Below are positions 35,071 to 43,158 of a stretch of DNA of 64,000 nucleotides, piece after piece. Location: the NCBI RefSeq assembly GCF_047246645.1, contig NZ_JBFOKR010000002.1:248001-312000 (forward strand), written 5' to 3'. The DNA comes from Ferdinandcohnia sp047246645. Its GTDB lineage: Bacteria > Bacillota > Bacilli > Bacillales > Bacillaceae_L. Position numbers and translations under genes: made by a program. Within the stretch, counting starts at the first letter, position 1, and every line of letters starts with the position of its first letter. The notes under the pieces are model-generated. The model saw nothing but the letters and a program-made list of their open reading frames with translations, was not told the DNA's origin and did no database searches.

Positions 35071-35127
35071 GTTTTCCCCTTCTTTCTTTTTAAATAGATT
35101 AGTAGTCTTAGTCTAAAAGTCCTTAAA

Positions 35128-35166
35128 CTAGCTTTATTATACTGTATTTCCTTGTAGATTACACTA
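35128..35166 (-). promoter_or_regulatory. Putative pilA promoter
   Basis: On the minus strand a perfect -10 TATAAT (35136-35141) lies about 65 bases before the pilA ATG. Sixteen bases upstream is a weak -35 TGTAAT that lies within the small palindrome TGTAG-TGTAAT-CTACA, a possible operator. Only the -10 is convincing. Confidence 0.5.
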
Positions 35167-35215
35167 CATTTTTAACGAAAAATGCAAAAAAATGTAAAAG
35201 TTTTTAATATTTGTA

Positions 35216-36418
35216 TTAAATTTGATTAAATATGTCGAACATCGGTACCATAATTGAAGTAACAATAGTACCTACAATCCCTGCTAAGAAAACAATCATC
35301 AATGGTTCTATTAATGATTTAAGCTGATCTGTAGCGTTTTCCACTTCATCTTCATAAAAGGTTGCTACTTTCCCTAGCATTTCATCTAAAGAACCCGTAT
35401 TCTCACCAATTGCAATCATTTGGGTAATTAAAGGTGGAAATACCCAATGTTTTTTCATGGGTTCCGTCATTGACCTTCCCTTTTCAAGTGATGTTCGTGA
35501 ATCCTTTACAACCCTCGAAATCACTTCATTTTCAACAATTGATTCAACAACAGCTAATGCCTGTAGTATTGGTACTGAGCTAGTCAATAGTGAGCTTAGA
35601 GTTCTTGTCATTCTTGCTAAAGCTGCTTTTTGGAGGAGTTTTCCAAATATCGGCGATCTCAAAATCATATAATCCCAATAATATTTTGATTCCTTTCTTG
35701 CCTTTACAAGAACAATAGCTAGATAGAATAAAATAAAGAAAAGAATAACGACCCACCAGTAAGCTTGCATGACTTCACTCGCACCAAGCACAAATTTAGT
35801 GATTGCAGGGAGATCAGCACCAAAATCAGCAAACATTCCTACAAATGTAGGTACAACTGATACTAATAAAAAGATCACTACTGCAATAGCTACTACCCCA
35901 ATTACAGCAGGATAGGCCATAGCTGATTTAATCTTTTGTCTAGTTTTATGTTGTTTTTCAAAATGAACAGCTAGTCGTTCTAACGTTTCATCTAGTGTTC
36001 CCCCTACCTCACCTACACGCACCATGTTTACGAAAAGAGTAGAAAACACTTTTTTATGCTTAGAAGTTGCTGCTGATAAAGATATACCTTCTCTTAAATC
36101 AAGTTCTACTTCAAATAAAGTTCGCTTCAATGCCTTACTGCTAGTCTGACTTGCTAATATACTCATAGAGTCTACTATGGTTACACCAGCTTTTATTAGA
36201 GTAGCAAATTGTCTTAAAAAGATAGTGAAATCTTGTAATTTCACTGGATTTCCTATTGATAGATCTTTTGTTAATAGGGTTTCTGGTACTTCATCCACCT
36301 GGGTAACTCGAATCCCTGATTCTTTAAGTTTTGAAACTGCCTCCTGTTTAGAAGGCGCTGCAACTGTACCTGACTTTTTCCCTTTTGTATCTCTTCCCTG
36401 GTATTTATATCTAGGCAT
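35216..36418 (-). CDS. pilC: Type IV pilus inner-membrane platform protein PilC
   Basis: Polytopic T2SS-F family protein (401 aa) that couples the PilB/PilT motors to pilin insertion. MPRYKYQGRDTKGKKSG is followed by two repeated GspF domains (residues ~65-190 and ~270-395), each with a motif of the type FLRQFATLIKAGVTIVDSM / MTRTLSSLLTSSVPILQAL. GEVGGTLDETLERLA and GENTGSLDEMLGKVA are the paired conserved motifs. ATG at 36418 overlaps the pilT end by eight bases, with AAGG upstream. Confidence 0.95.
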   Translation of the reverse strand: MPRYKYQGRDTKGKKSGTVAAPSKQEAVSKLKESGIRVTQVDEVPETLLTKDLSIGNPVKLQDFTIFLRQFATLIKAGVTIVDSMSILASQTSSKALKRTLFEVELDLREGISLSAATSKHKKVFSTLFVNMVRVGEVGGTLDETLERLAVHFEKQHKTRQKIKSAMAYPAVIGVVAIAVVIFLLVSVVPTFVGMFADFGADLPAITKFVLGASEVMQAYWWVVILFFILFYLAIVLVKARKESKYYWDYMILRSPIFGKLLQKAALARMTRTLSSLLTSSVPILQALAVVESIVENEVISRVVKDSRTSLEKGRSMTEPMKKHWVFPPLITQMIAIGENTGSLDEMLGKVATFYEDEVENATDQLKSLIEPLMIVFLAGIVGTIVTSIMVPMFDIFNQI

Positions 36419-37460
36419 TATGTTCAACCTTCTCTTGTAGATATGGCTGTGCAATTTCTTTCGAAATTACACCAGCCTGTACTAATTCCTGAAGATTAGC
36501 GTCTAAGGTGTGCATTCCTTCAGCTCTACTTGTTTGCATAATGTTCTTGATTTGGTGGTTCTTCTCGTTACGAATTAGGTTTGCCACAGCTGAATTATTA
36601 ACTAATATCTCAGTTGCCGCACGCCGTCCACTTTTATCAATAGTTGGGAAGAGTCTTTGTGAAATGACTGCAACAAGAACTGATGCAAGCTGTATACGGA
36701 TTTGCGCTTGCTGAGATACAGGAAATACGTCAATGATACGGTCGATTGTCGACGGTGCACTAGATGTATGCAAGGTTCCCATAACAAGATGCCCGGTTTC
36801 AGCTGCAGTTATTGCTGTTGAAATCGTCTCTAAGTCACGCATTTCCCCGACAAGAATAACGTCTGGATCCTGACGTAAAGAAGCCCTTAATCCATTAGCA
36901 AAATTCTTTGTATCAAATCCCACTTCACGTTGGTCAATAATACTATTTCCATGCTTATGAAGATACTCAATCGGATCCTCTAGTGTAATAATATGCTTAC
37001 TCATATTTTGATTCATATAATTAATCATTGCTGCCATAGTTGAAGATTTACCGCTACCAGTTGGCCCCGTTACAAGGATAAGTCCCTGGGGTTTTTCTGA
37101 GACCTTTTTTATAATCTGCGGCAAGTGGAGATCATCAATTGTTGGGATATGGGATGGTATCACACGAAAGGCAAGCGCAATAACCCCTCGCTGCATATAG
37201 GCGTTTACACGGAACCTTGATATTGCAGGAATTCCATATGAAAAATCGAGTTCTCCTTTATCCTCAAATACAGACCACATATCTTCGGGGATTATCCCTT
37301 TCGCCATCTCTTCTATCATTGGTGGCTTCAATATATCTTTACCGTATTTCTTTAAATCACCATGGATACGGAAAACTGGTGGTACACCAGCCGTGATGTG
37401 AATATCCGAAGCCTTTAGCTCATGAGCTGAGCGTAAAATAAAATCAATTCTATCCTTCAT
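36411..37460 (-). CDS. pilT: Twitching motility retraction ATPase PilT
   Basis: Hexameric ATPase that depolymerises the pilus. ASDIHITAGVPPVFRIHG is at the N-terminus. Walker A GPTGSGKS is at residues 132-139, the Asp box at ITLEDPIEY, and Walker B VILVGEMRDLETI near 201-213. The His box is GHLVMGTLHTSSA, and AVANLIRNEK is PilT-like. It has 349 aa. ATG at 37460 follows AGGTGGG; an overlapping GTG at 37472 is disfavoured because it lies in the Shine-Dalgarno. A retraction ATPase suggests real twitching-type pili and not only a competence pseudopilus, whose ComG systems lack PilT. Confidence 0.96.
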   Translation of the reverse strand: MKDRIDFILRSAHELKASDIHITAGVPPVFRIHGDLKKYGKDILKPPMIEEMAKGIIPEDMWSVFEDKGELDFSYGIPAISRFRVNAYMQRGVIALAFRVIPSHIPTIDDLHLPQIIKKVSEKPQGLILVTGPTGSGKSSTMAAMINYMNQNMSKHIITLEDPIEYLHKHGNSIIDQREVGFDTKNFANGLRASLRQDPDVILVGEMRDLETISTAITAAETGHLVMGTLHTSSAPSTIDRIIDVFPVSQQAQIRIQLASVLVAVISQRLFPTIDKSGRRAATEILVNNSAVANLIRNEKNHQIKNIMQTSRAEGMHTLDANLQELVQAGVISKEIAQPYLQEKVEHNA

Positions 37461-37472
37461 TACACAACCCAC

Positions 37473-39125
37473 CTAATCAGCTAATGTTACCCTTAAAATT
37501 TCCTCTGTCGTTGTTATACCTTGCCTAACTTTTAACAAGCCATCGTCAATTAAGAAAATCGTTCTGTTCTTTATTGCAATTTCTCTAAGTTTAGTGAAAG
37601 ATTCTCCGTTCATAATAACTCTGCGCATTTCATCGTCTATCTCTAGCAGTTCATGAATGGCAACACGTCCTTTATAACCTGTCATATTGCAGGTTCCACA
37701 GCCTCGACCACGAATGATTTTATCAATTTTTATTCCTCTTCTAGCAAATATCTCTACTTCTCGTTTTGTAGGTTCATGTGCCTCACCACAATCTCGACAC
37801 ACTCGTCTTACGAGACGTTGCGCAACTACACCACTTAGAGACGAAGCAACTAAGAATGGCTCTACTCCCATATCTACTAATCTAGTAATTGTACCTAGTG
37901 AATCGTTTGTATGAAGAGTACTTAAAACCAAATGCCCAGTTAATGATGCTCTAACGGAAACTTCAGCTGTTTCCTTATCACGAATCTCCCCAACCATTAT
38001 AATATTAGGGTCCTGACGTAGTATTGCTCGTAAACCTGCAGCAAAGGTCATTCCAACATTTGAATTAACTTGGATTTGGTTAATTCCATCAAGCTGGTAT
38101 TCTACTGGATCTTCAATCGTGATGATATTTACATCTTCAGAGTTTAAATTATTTAAGGCAGCATACAATGTAGATGATTTACCGGATCCAGTTGGCCCAG
38201 TAATTAACACTATTCCTGTTGGACGTTCTATTAAGCTAAGGAAACGTTGTAGATTTACTTTATTAAATCCAAGAGAATTAAGGTCATTTAACGCATTACT
38301 TAGATCCAAGACACGCATTACTATCTTTTCACCATATACAGTTGGAAGTGTAGAAACACGCAAGTCAATCGGATGAAAGTCCAGATTCAACTTAATCCGG
38401 CCATCCTGAGGCACACGGCTCTCAGTTATATCCAAGTTTGACATAATTTTAATACGGGCTGTTAAGACACCTTGCATATTTTTAGGTAAGGAACGTTCAG
38501 TTCGTAGTACACCGTCCACCCTATACCTTAATATTACTTTTGTTTCCTGTGGGTCGATGTGTATATCACTCGCACGTTGCTGAACCGCATTTTGCAAAAT
38601 TTGATTTACCAATTTTACTACTGGTGAGTCATCATTCGTTATACGTTCTTCTTCTACTTCTTCAACAGTATCGTCCTCAATATCGATGCCATCACCGATA
38701 TCATAGAACTTTGTAATAGCTCTTAGTATTTCATCCTTAGTCGCAATCGCAGTTTCAATTTGAAAGCCAGTTTTTAAACGTAGGTCTTCAATAGCAAAAA
38801 AGTCCATAGGGTCTGCCATTGCTACAAATAGCTTGTCCCCTTCCCGCTTTAACGGAATAAGCTTATAGCGTTGAGCAAGTTGCTTTGGGACCATTGAAGT
38901 GACGGCTGGATCAATTGGATATCGAAACAAGCTTACATGTGGAATACCCAATTGGAACTCTAACACTTCAATTAGTTGTTGTTCAGTTAAATATCCTTTT
39001 TGTAATAAAGCATCTCCGAGTCTCTGAGTTTCAGTTTTATCACGTAATGCCTCTTGTAGTTGTTCTTCAGTAATTAAACCTGTTTCAACTAACAAATCAC
39101 CAATCTTTTTCCTTACTTTTTTCAT
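37473..39125 (-). CDS. pilB: Type IV pilus extension ATPase PilB with MshEN domain
   Basis: Polymerisation motor (550 aa). An N-terminal MshEN/T2SSE_N domain has two tandem motifs. Residues 35-58 fit the c-di-GMP consensus RLGxxLxxxGxxxxxxLxxxLxxQ exactly (R35, L36, G37, L40, G44, L51, L55, Q58). Residues 7-30 are a divergent first copy (K7, I8, G9, G16, L23, L27, K30). The catalytic domain has DDSPVVKLVNQIL, ASDIHIDP, Walker A at 310-317, IITIEDPVEYQ, and IIMVGEIRDKETAE near 375-388. The zinc cysteines are C443, C446, C476 and C479. ATG follows GGGGTG. Confidence 0.96.
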   Translation of the reverse strand: MKKVRKKIGDLLVETGLITEEQLQEALRDKTETQRLGDALLQKGYLTEQQLIEVLEFQLGIPHVSLFRYPIDPAVTSMVPKQLAQRYKLIPLKREGDKLFVAMADPMDFFAIEDLRLKTGFQIETAIATKDEILRAITKFYDIGDGIDIEDDTVEEVEEERITNDDSPVVKLVNQILQNAVQQRASDIHIDPQETKVILRYRVDGVLRTERSLPKNMQGVLTARIKIMSNLDITESRVPQDGRIKLNLDFHPIDLRVSTLPTVYGEKIVMRVLDLSNALNDLNSLGFNKVNLQRFLSLIERPTGIVLITGPTGSGKSSTLYAALNNLNSEDVNIITIEDPVEYQLDGINQIQVNSNVGMTFAAGLRAILRQDPNIIMVGEIRDKETAEVSVRASLTGHLVLSTLHTNDSLGTITRLVDMGVEPFLVASSLSGVVAQRLVRRVCRDCGEAHEPTKREVEIFARRGIKIDKIIRGRGCGTCNMTGYKGRVAIHELLEIDDEMRRVIMNGESFTKLREIAIKNRTIFLIDDGLLKVRQGITTTEEILRVTLAD

Positions 39126-39150
39126 GGGTGCTCACCCCTCTACAACATGT

Positions 39151-40416
39151 CTATTTTTCAGTGTTTTCTTTATCCCATAAAGAACCATCATTCTCTAGTT
39201 CCGATTCTTCGTCTTCATCAATTGTAGGAGTATCATTTTGATCCTGTAATTCATCAATAATATCCGCAATTAGTTCTTCAGGATCAAACAGACCATGAAC
39301 CTCAACGCGATGAATTGGTTTATAATAATCTTCCGCAAGCTTAACCTTATCAAGCTCTTTATTGCTTTGCTTAACTAAACGGGAGACGGTGACAAGCACT
39401 CCGTCTTTACCCTTCTCTTTCACTTCAGATTTCCCGTATTTAACTAAACTTGAGTATTGTTTAATCGTTTTTGGCTTATATACTTCTTTTTCACCCAAAA
39501 TTATTTCATACTCATTAGGTAGCTTTGCTCCAATTAGCTCTAGTTGTAATCCTTCTCCTGTTAAAGCGAAGGTTAATTTATACTGGAATGGATTGATATT
39601 ATAAAAAATTAAATCTTTATTTCCATCTATTTTTGCTTCATAGCCTAGTTTTGCATATGCCGGCAACTCATCACTTATATGTCTCTCGATAATTTTAAAA
39701 TTTGTAGGTAGAATTGTTTCGTAAATTCCTGTTGCGATAATACTTAATGCTTCATCTGTAAAAGCAAGTCCGTTCGTCTGGGCAACAAAATCTGATAAAG
39801 AGAATGATTGTGCCGGGCCAATTTCAATAACGCCAACGTCCTTCACCCATTTATTCACTTCAGTCTCGTCTTTAATATTTGAAATAGTCGCTTTTGAAAT
39901 AACCTGAGTCTCGTCGACAATAATGTAGCTAACTAAATTGATTTCTAGCGGTTCTGGGTCCAATCGACCTGCCTTTTCTGTTAAGACATTGATTAATTCC
40001 TCGTGTTTAAAATCATCTAAGTTTTTCTTGGCTAATGTTTGAACAGCCATTTCTAAACGCTGTTTATTAATAACTGAAGGAAACACATTTACTGTACCGT
40101 TTGATGCAGCTTGTACTATTTGATCAATAGGAAATACAAAAAGCTCATCTTTTGTGAGCACTTCTTGATTATCTCCGTTAATGATTGTTATATTACCAAC
40201 GGTATTCCATTCTGTAATTTTAGCTCGTAGTAAGTTCTTAGCTTCATCTTTTGTCAACCCTGAAACGTCCACTGGACCAATCATCGTGCCTTCGGTAAAT
40301 AGTTCTCCAGAGAAATATGTACGATACGTACTAGCACCCACATGTGAAAATGTAAAAATAAACAAGACACATGCTATCATTAAGGCAAATATTTTAATTT
40401 TAAACTGATATCCCAC
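39151..40416 (-). CDS. VanW-like membrane-anchored protein in the pilus operon
   Basis: Exported protein (421 aa) with one N-terminal membrane helix (residues ~8-28). A peptidoglycan-binding-like segment follows (GPVDVSGLTKDEAKNLLRAKI). The middle is a VanW-type domain: QSFSLSDFVAQTNG, then TNFKIIERHISDELPAYAKLGYEAKIDGNKDLIFYNINP, which parallels the IVERHPH..P.Y.P.G.DA..DLKF.N motif. The usual GGGxCQ stretch of VanW proteins is absent, so the domain is degenerate. The C-terminus is acidic and disordered. The start is GTG at 40416 after AAAGGGG. It is placed between an acidic-tail membrane protein and pilB, 25 bases upstream of pilB. Its function is unknown; a cell-wall role in pilus passage is conceivable. 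Confidence 0.75.
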   Translation of the reverse strand: MGYQFKIKIFALMIACVLFIFTFSHVGASTYRTYFSGELFTEGTMIGPVDVSGLTKDEAKNLLRAKITEWNTVGNITIINGDNQEVLTKDELFVFPIDQIVQAASNGTVNVFPSVINKQRLEMAVQTLAKKNLDDFKHEELINVLTEKAGRLDPEPLEINLVSYIIVDETQVISKATISNIKDETEVNKWVKDVGVIEIGPAQSFSLSDFVAQTNGLAFTDEALSIIATGIYETILPTNFKIIERHISDELPAYAKLGYEAKIDGNKDLIFYNINPFQYKLTFALTGEGLQLELIGAKLPNEYEIILGEKEVYKPKTIKQYSSLVKYGKSEVKEKGKDGVLVTVSRLVKQSNKELDKVKLAEDYYKPIHRVEVHGLFDPEELIADIIDELQDQNDTPTIDEDEESELENDGSLWDKENTEK

Positions 40417-40456
40417 ACTTGTTGCCCCTTTCTATCAGGCTACCGTTCTTCTATTT

Positions 40457-41302
40457 TTATTTTCTATCGAAACTTAAAACCTCTAACGTTTCCATTTCTG
40501 ATTCAGAGGAGATTTCTTGTTCCTTATTCGCTATATCATCTTCATATGTTTCATTTAATACAACTTCAAGTTCCTCAAGATCTGAGAAAAGAGGATTTGC
40601 TTCGAAATCAATGGGTACAGTTTCTTTTTGTTCAACAAAGTCTGTGTTTTCTTGAAGAATTTCGTCTATATTATGTATGAAGTCGAGACTTCCTACATCT
40701 TCTTTATCTTTATCTTCACTTTTATTGGTCTCAATCTCTTCATTTATTGAAATTTCATTTAGCCAATCTTGTTCCTCAAAACTATCATCTATTGAAACGG
40801 CAACTTCCTCATGAACAGAAACCTCTTCCTGTACTTCATAGTTTTCAACGAAATCAATAGTAGAATCATCTATAGTCTCATCAACTTGGTCATGGTCTGG
40901 AACTAATTCATCTATGACTTCCTCAGTTTTGATATTGTTTTCATTGTCTTCAGTATTAATAGTTTTATCGTTGCCAACAAACTTTACAGGGATAAGTTTT
41001 TTGGATTCCACTTCTTGGTCTTGAATAAGTAGTTCCTTTTTTCTACTTGTCATTGACTTACTATTTTTAGGAACTTGCTTTTTAATTTTATCTACTAGCA
41101 AAGTAAAAACAATAACTAGTAAAATAGTAATAAGCCCAAGCTGTAGCTTTCCTATAAAAGGCTCAGCCACAATACCTACAATACCAAGACAAAAAGATAG
41201 TAACAATATCACAAATTTTGTCAGTGGTCTAACACCTAAAGGAAGCAGTAATATAATAGGAATAAGGATAATAAAAGCGATGCCAGAAAAGATATAAGTC
41301 AC
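40457..41302 (-). CDS. Acidic-tail membrane protein, first gene of the pilus operon
   Basis: Unknown function, 281 aa from GTG at 41302 (AAAGGTGG eight bases upstream; GTG at 41314 lies too close to that site). Three membrane helices fill residues ~2-75 (TYIFSGIAFIILIPIILLL, KFVILLLSFCLGIVGIVAE, LGLITILLVIVFTLLV). A basic stop (KIKKQVPKNSKS) and a 190-residue Glu/Asp/Val-rich disordered cytosolic tail follow. The membrane part is paralogous to 29352-30683, but this copy lacks the helical C-terminal domain. It heads the minus-strand VanW-like/pilBTC transcript. Confidence 0.75.
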   Translation of the reverse strand: MTYIFSGIAFIILIPIILLLPLGVRPLTKFVILLLSFCLGIVGIVAEPFIGKLQLGLITILLVIVFTLLVDKIKKQVPKNSKSMTSRKKELLIQDQEVESKKLIPVKFVGNDKTINTEDNENNIKTEEVIDELVPDHDQVDETIDDSTIDFVENYEVQEEVSVHEEVAVSIDDSFEEQDWLNEISINEEIETNKSEDKDKEDVGSLDFIHNIDEILQENTDFVEQKETVPIDFEANPLFSDLEELEVVLNETYEDDIANKEQEISSESEMETLEVLSFDRK

Positions 41303-41314
41303 AAATCGTTCCAC

Positions 41315-41502
41315 CTTTATAGTTATTAATGCCCATTTTACAAAATTATCTATATTAATCTACATTTTATCTTATAAAACCAAATTATTAAAGACGAATC
41401 TACACGAAAATTGTAAAAAAATGAAAATTTAGTAAACATATCTCTACATATGAGATAAGTTGTCGTATAATAATAGAAAGTAGGCAAAAAGTAGGTGAAT
41501 AT
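41315..41502. promoter_or_regulatory. Divergent promoter region of the two pilus operons
   Basis: This 188-base AT-rich stretch separates the minus-strand pilBTC operon from the plus-strand minor-pilin operon. For the plus strand a perfect -10 TATAAT (41466-41471) follows the weak -35 TCTACA (41443-41448) with a 17-base spacer, 32 bases before the ATG. No clear minus-strand consensus was found, though several TATA-like hexamers exist. Confidence 0.5.
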
Positions 41503-42699
41503 ATGCCAAAAGCACGGAATCAAGGTTTTACATTAATCGAACTACTAGCTTCAATAGTAATTATTACAATAATACTTACGGTTTTCATGAAATTCTTTTC
41601 ACAGGCAATTATGTTTGCTAATCAAAATGAGGAGACACTAACTGCATCTAATGATGCTAGAGAAGTACTATCTTTACTTCAAGAGAATCATAGATCAATA
41701 GATGTTCTAAAAAGCATTACTGAGAATGGTGGAATTTATAACCCGGACGGAACAGTAAAGACAAACACAGTGATCACAAATACCGATACGTTAAAAAAAC
41801 TTTTAAATCCATGGAATGAAATGAGTGGATTGGTTGTTGACGATATAAAATTGTCTTTAAAAGACGGACCAAATAATCTTGTAGAAGTAAAAGTGGAAGT
41901 GATGACACCTGATGATAGTAAAGTTCTATCCGAAACATTTGGATATGTTCCAAAGAAAAGAACAAATACAATATTTAATCTTTCAGAATTACCAAGTTCT
42001 TCTGCTAAAGGAAAATTAAATATTTGGACCGGTTTAACTGAGGAGTCAATTTTTATAGAACCTGATACCTACGATATTGCTTTTCAAATGAAGAATTCAA
42101 ATCATAACCGTTTTTCTTCGATTACTTTTACAGAAGATGGTGATTCTTCCTATTACTCTATCAAGAGAGAGATTGATGAATATACGATTAAAGGAACACT
42201 ACTATTTAGATCACCACATAATAATGGGGGATTCGGCATATTAGTAGACGGTACTTTAATGAAACCGACTGACACAATTAAATCACAAACTGAATACTTA
42301 AATGAAAATGGCTTTATGATATCGGTGATTCCCAAAGATAATCAAGTCCATTTGAGTCTTCGTAAGGATGGCAAAGAAGATACTTCATGGATTAAAATTA
42401 CAAAGCAAATTGCAATGCAAACTGGTACAAGTATAAACTGGCAGTTACCTGTACAATTAGAAATTAAAGTACAAAATGCGTATTCAATTAACAACTCCCT
42501 TGACCCATTGTCAACCACGAGAGTATATACCATGGTTCTTGCACAGGGAAGTACAGTGAAAACACAGCCGATACTGTTTCAAAGCGACACTATTAATTTA
42601 GCAAAAATAACGTCATATGATTATTATTCCAAATACATTGGCCTTAGGTTGTGGAGTAACAGCAGTACCAGTTTTAATGAAATAAAAATATTCCGCTAG
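41503..42699 (+). CDS. Large minor pilin with C-terminal beta-rich domain
   Basis: Prepilin-like protein of 398 aa. The leader MPKARNQG is followed by FTLIELLASIVIITIILTVFMKFF (Phe+1, Glu+5), a standard class III signal. Residues ~30-145 form a pseudopilin-like part. The remaining ~240 residues (from about KLNIWTGLTEESIFIEPDTY) look like a concanavalin/LamG-type beta-sandwich: alternating strands such as TIKGTLLFRSPHNNGGFGILVDG, QVHLSLRKDGKEDTSWIKI, RVYTMVLAQGS and YIGLRLWSNSSTSFNEIKIFR. This fold reading is by eye only. ATG follows AGGTG. First gene of a three-gene plus-strand operon divergent from pilBTC. Confidence 0.82.
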   Translation: MPKARNQGFTLIELLASIVIITIILTVFMKFFSQAIMFANQNEETLTASNDAREVLSLLQENHRSIDVLKSITENGGIYNPDGTVKTNTVITNTDTLKKLLNPWNEMSGLVVDDIKLSLKDGPNNLVEVKVEVMTPDDSKVLSETFGYVPKKRTNTIFNLSELPSSSAKGKLNIWTGLTEESIFIEPDTYDIAFQMKNSNHNRFSSITFTEDGDSSYYSIKREIDEYTIKGTLLFRSPHNNGGFGILVDGTLMKPTDTIKSQTEYLNENGFMISVIPKDNQVHLSLRKDGKEDTSWIKITKQIAMQTGTSINWQLPVQLEIKVQNAYSINNSLDPLSTTRVYTMVLAQGSTVKTQPILFQSDTINLAKITSYDYYSKYIGLRLWSNSSTSFNEIKIFR

Positions 42700-42710
42700 A
42701 GGGGAATGTT

Positions 42711-43145
42711 ATGAAGAGTATTGATAATCAAAAGGGATTTACACTAATTGAATTACTTGCCTCTCTGGCCATCTTTGCTATTATTGCAGGTCTTGGTACT
42801 GGAATTTTACTTAATAGCATGAATTATTATGAAAAGAGTAAGAATAAGCTTTCTCTAGGACAGGAAGCGAATATCCTGCTTAGTCAAATAACAAACTTAC
42901 ACCAGACATCTGATGAATACGTACTCTCCTTTAATTCAACAACTGGTGAAGTTAAATTGAATTCTGAAAAGGTGGGTAAGCCCAATCTTTCCTATGAAAT
43001 ACTTGCTGGAGCGAAGGACTACTCAAGCTTTTCTGGTGACCTCCTTGTTAAGACTGACCGACCTTTATATATAAAACTCAATGTTGAAGATACAGAAAAC
43101 TCGTTATCTTACAGTGTTAAAACAGTGATAAATCGGAAGCAATAA
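42711..43145 (+). CDS. Minor pilin
   Basis: Prepilin-like protein of 144 aa. The leader MKSIDNQKG is followed by FTLIELLASLAIFAIIAGLGTGIL with Phe+1 and Glu+5. The globular part is short, with strands such as EYVLSFNSTTGEVKLNSEKVG and RPLYIKLNVEDTENSLSYSVKTVI. ATG is 11 bases after the previous stop, behind AGGGG. It is probably an initiator or minor subunit of the GspI/GspJ kind; exact equivalence cannot be assigned. Confidence 0.85.
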   Translation: MKSIDNQKGFTLIELLASLAIFAIIAGLGTGILLNSMNYYEKSKNKLSLGQEANILLSQITNLHQTSDEYVLSFNSTTGEVKLNSEKVGKPNLSYEILAGAKDYSSFSGDLLVKTDRPLYIKLNVEDTENSLSYSVKTVINRKQ

Positions 43146-43158
43146 GGAGGGAATTACC

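Noticed and set aside
35085..35200. ComK box upstream of pilA
   Set aside because: A- and T-runs are present, but no pair of AAAAN5TTTT boxes with correct spacing could be found.
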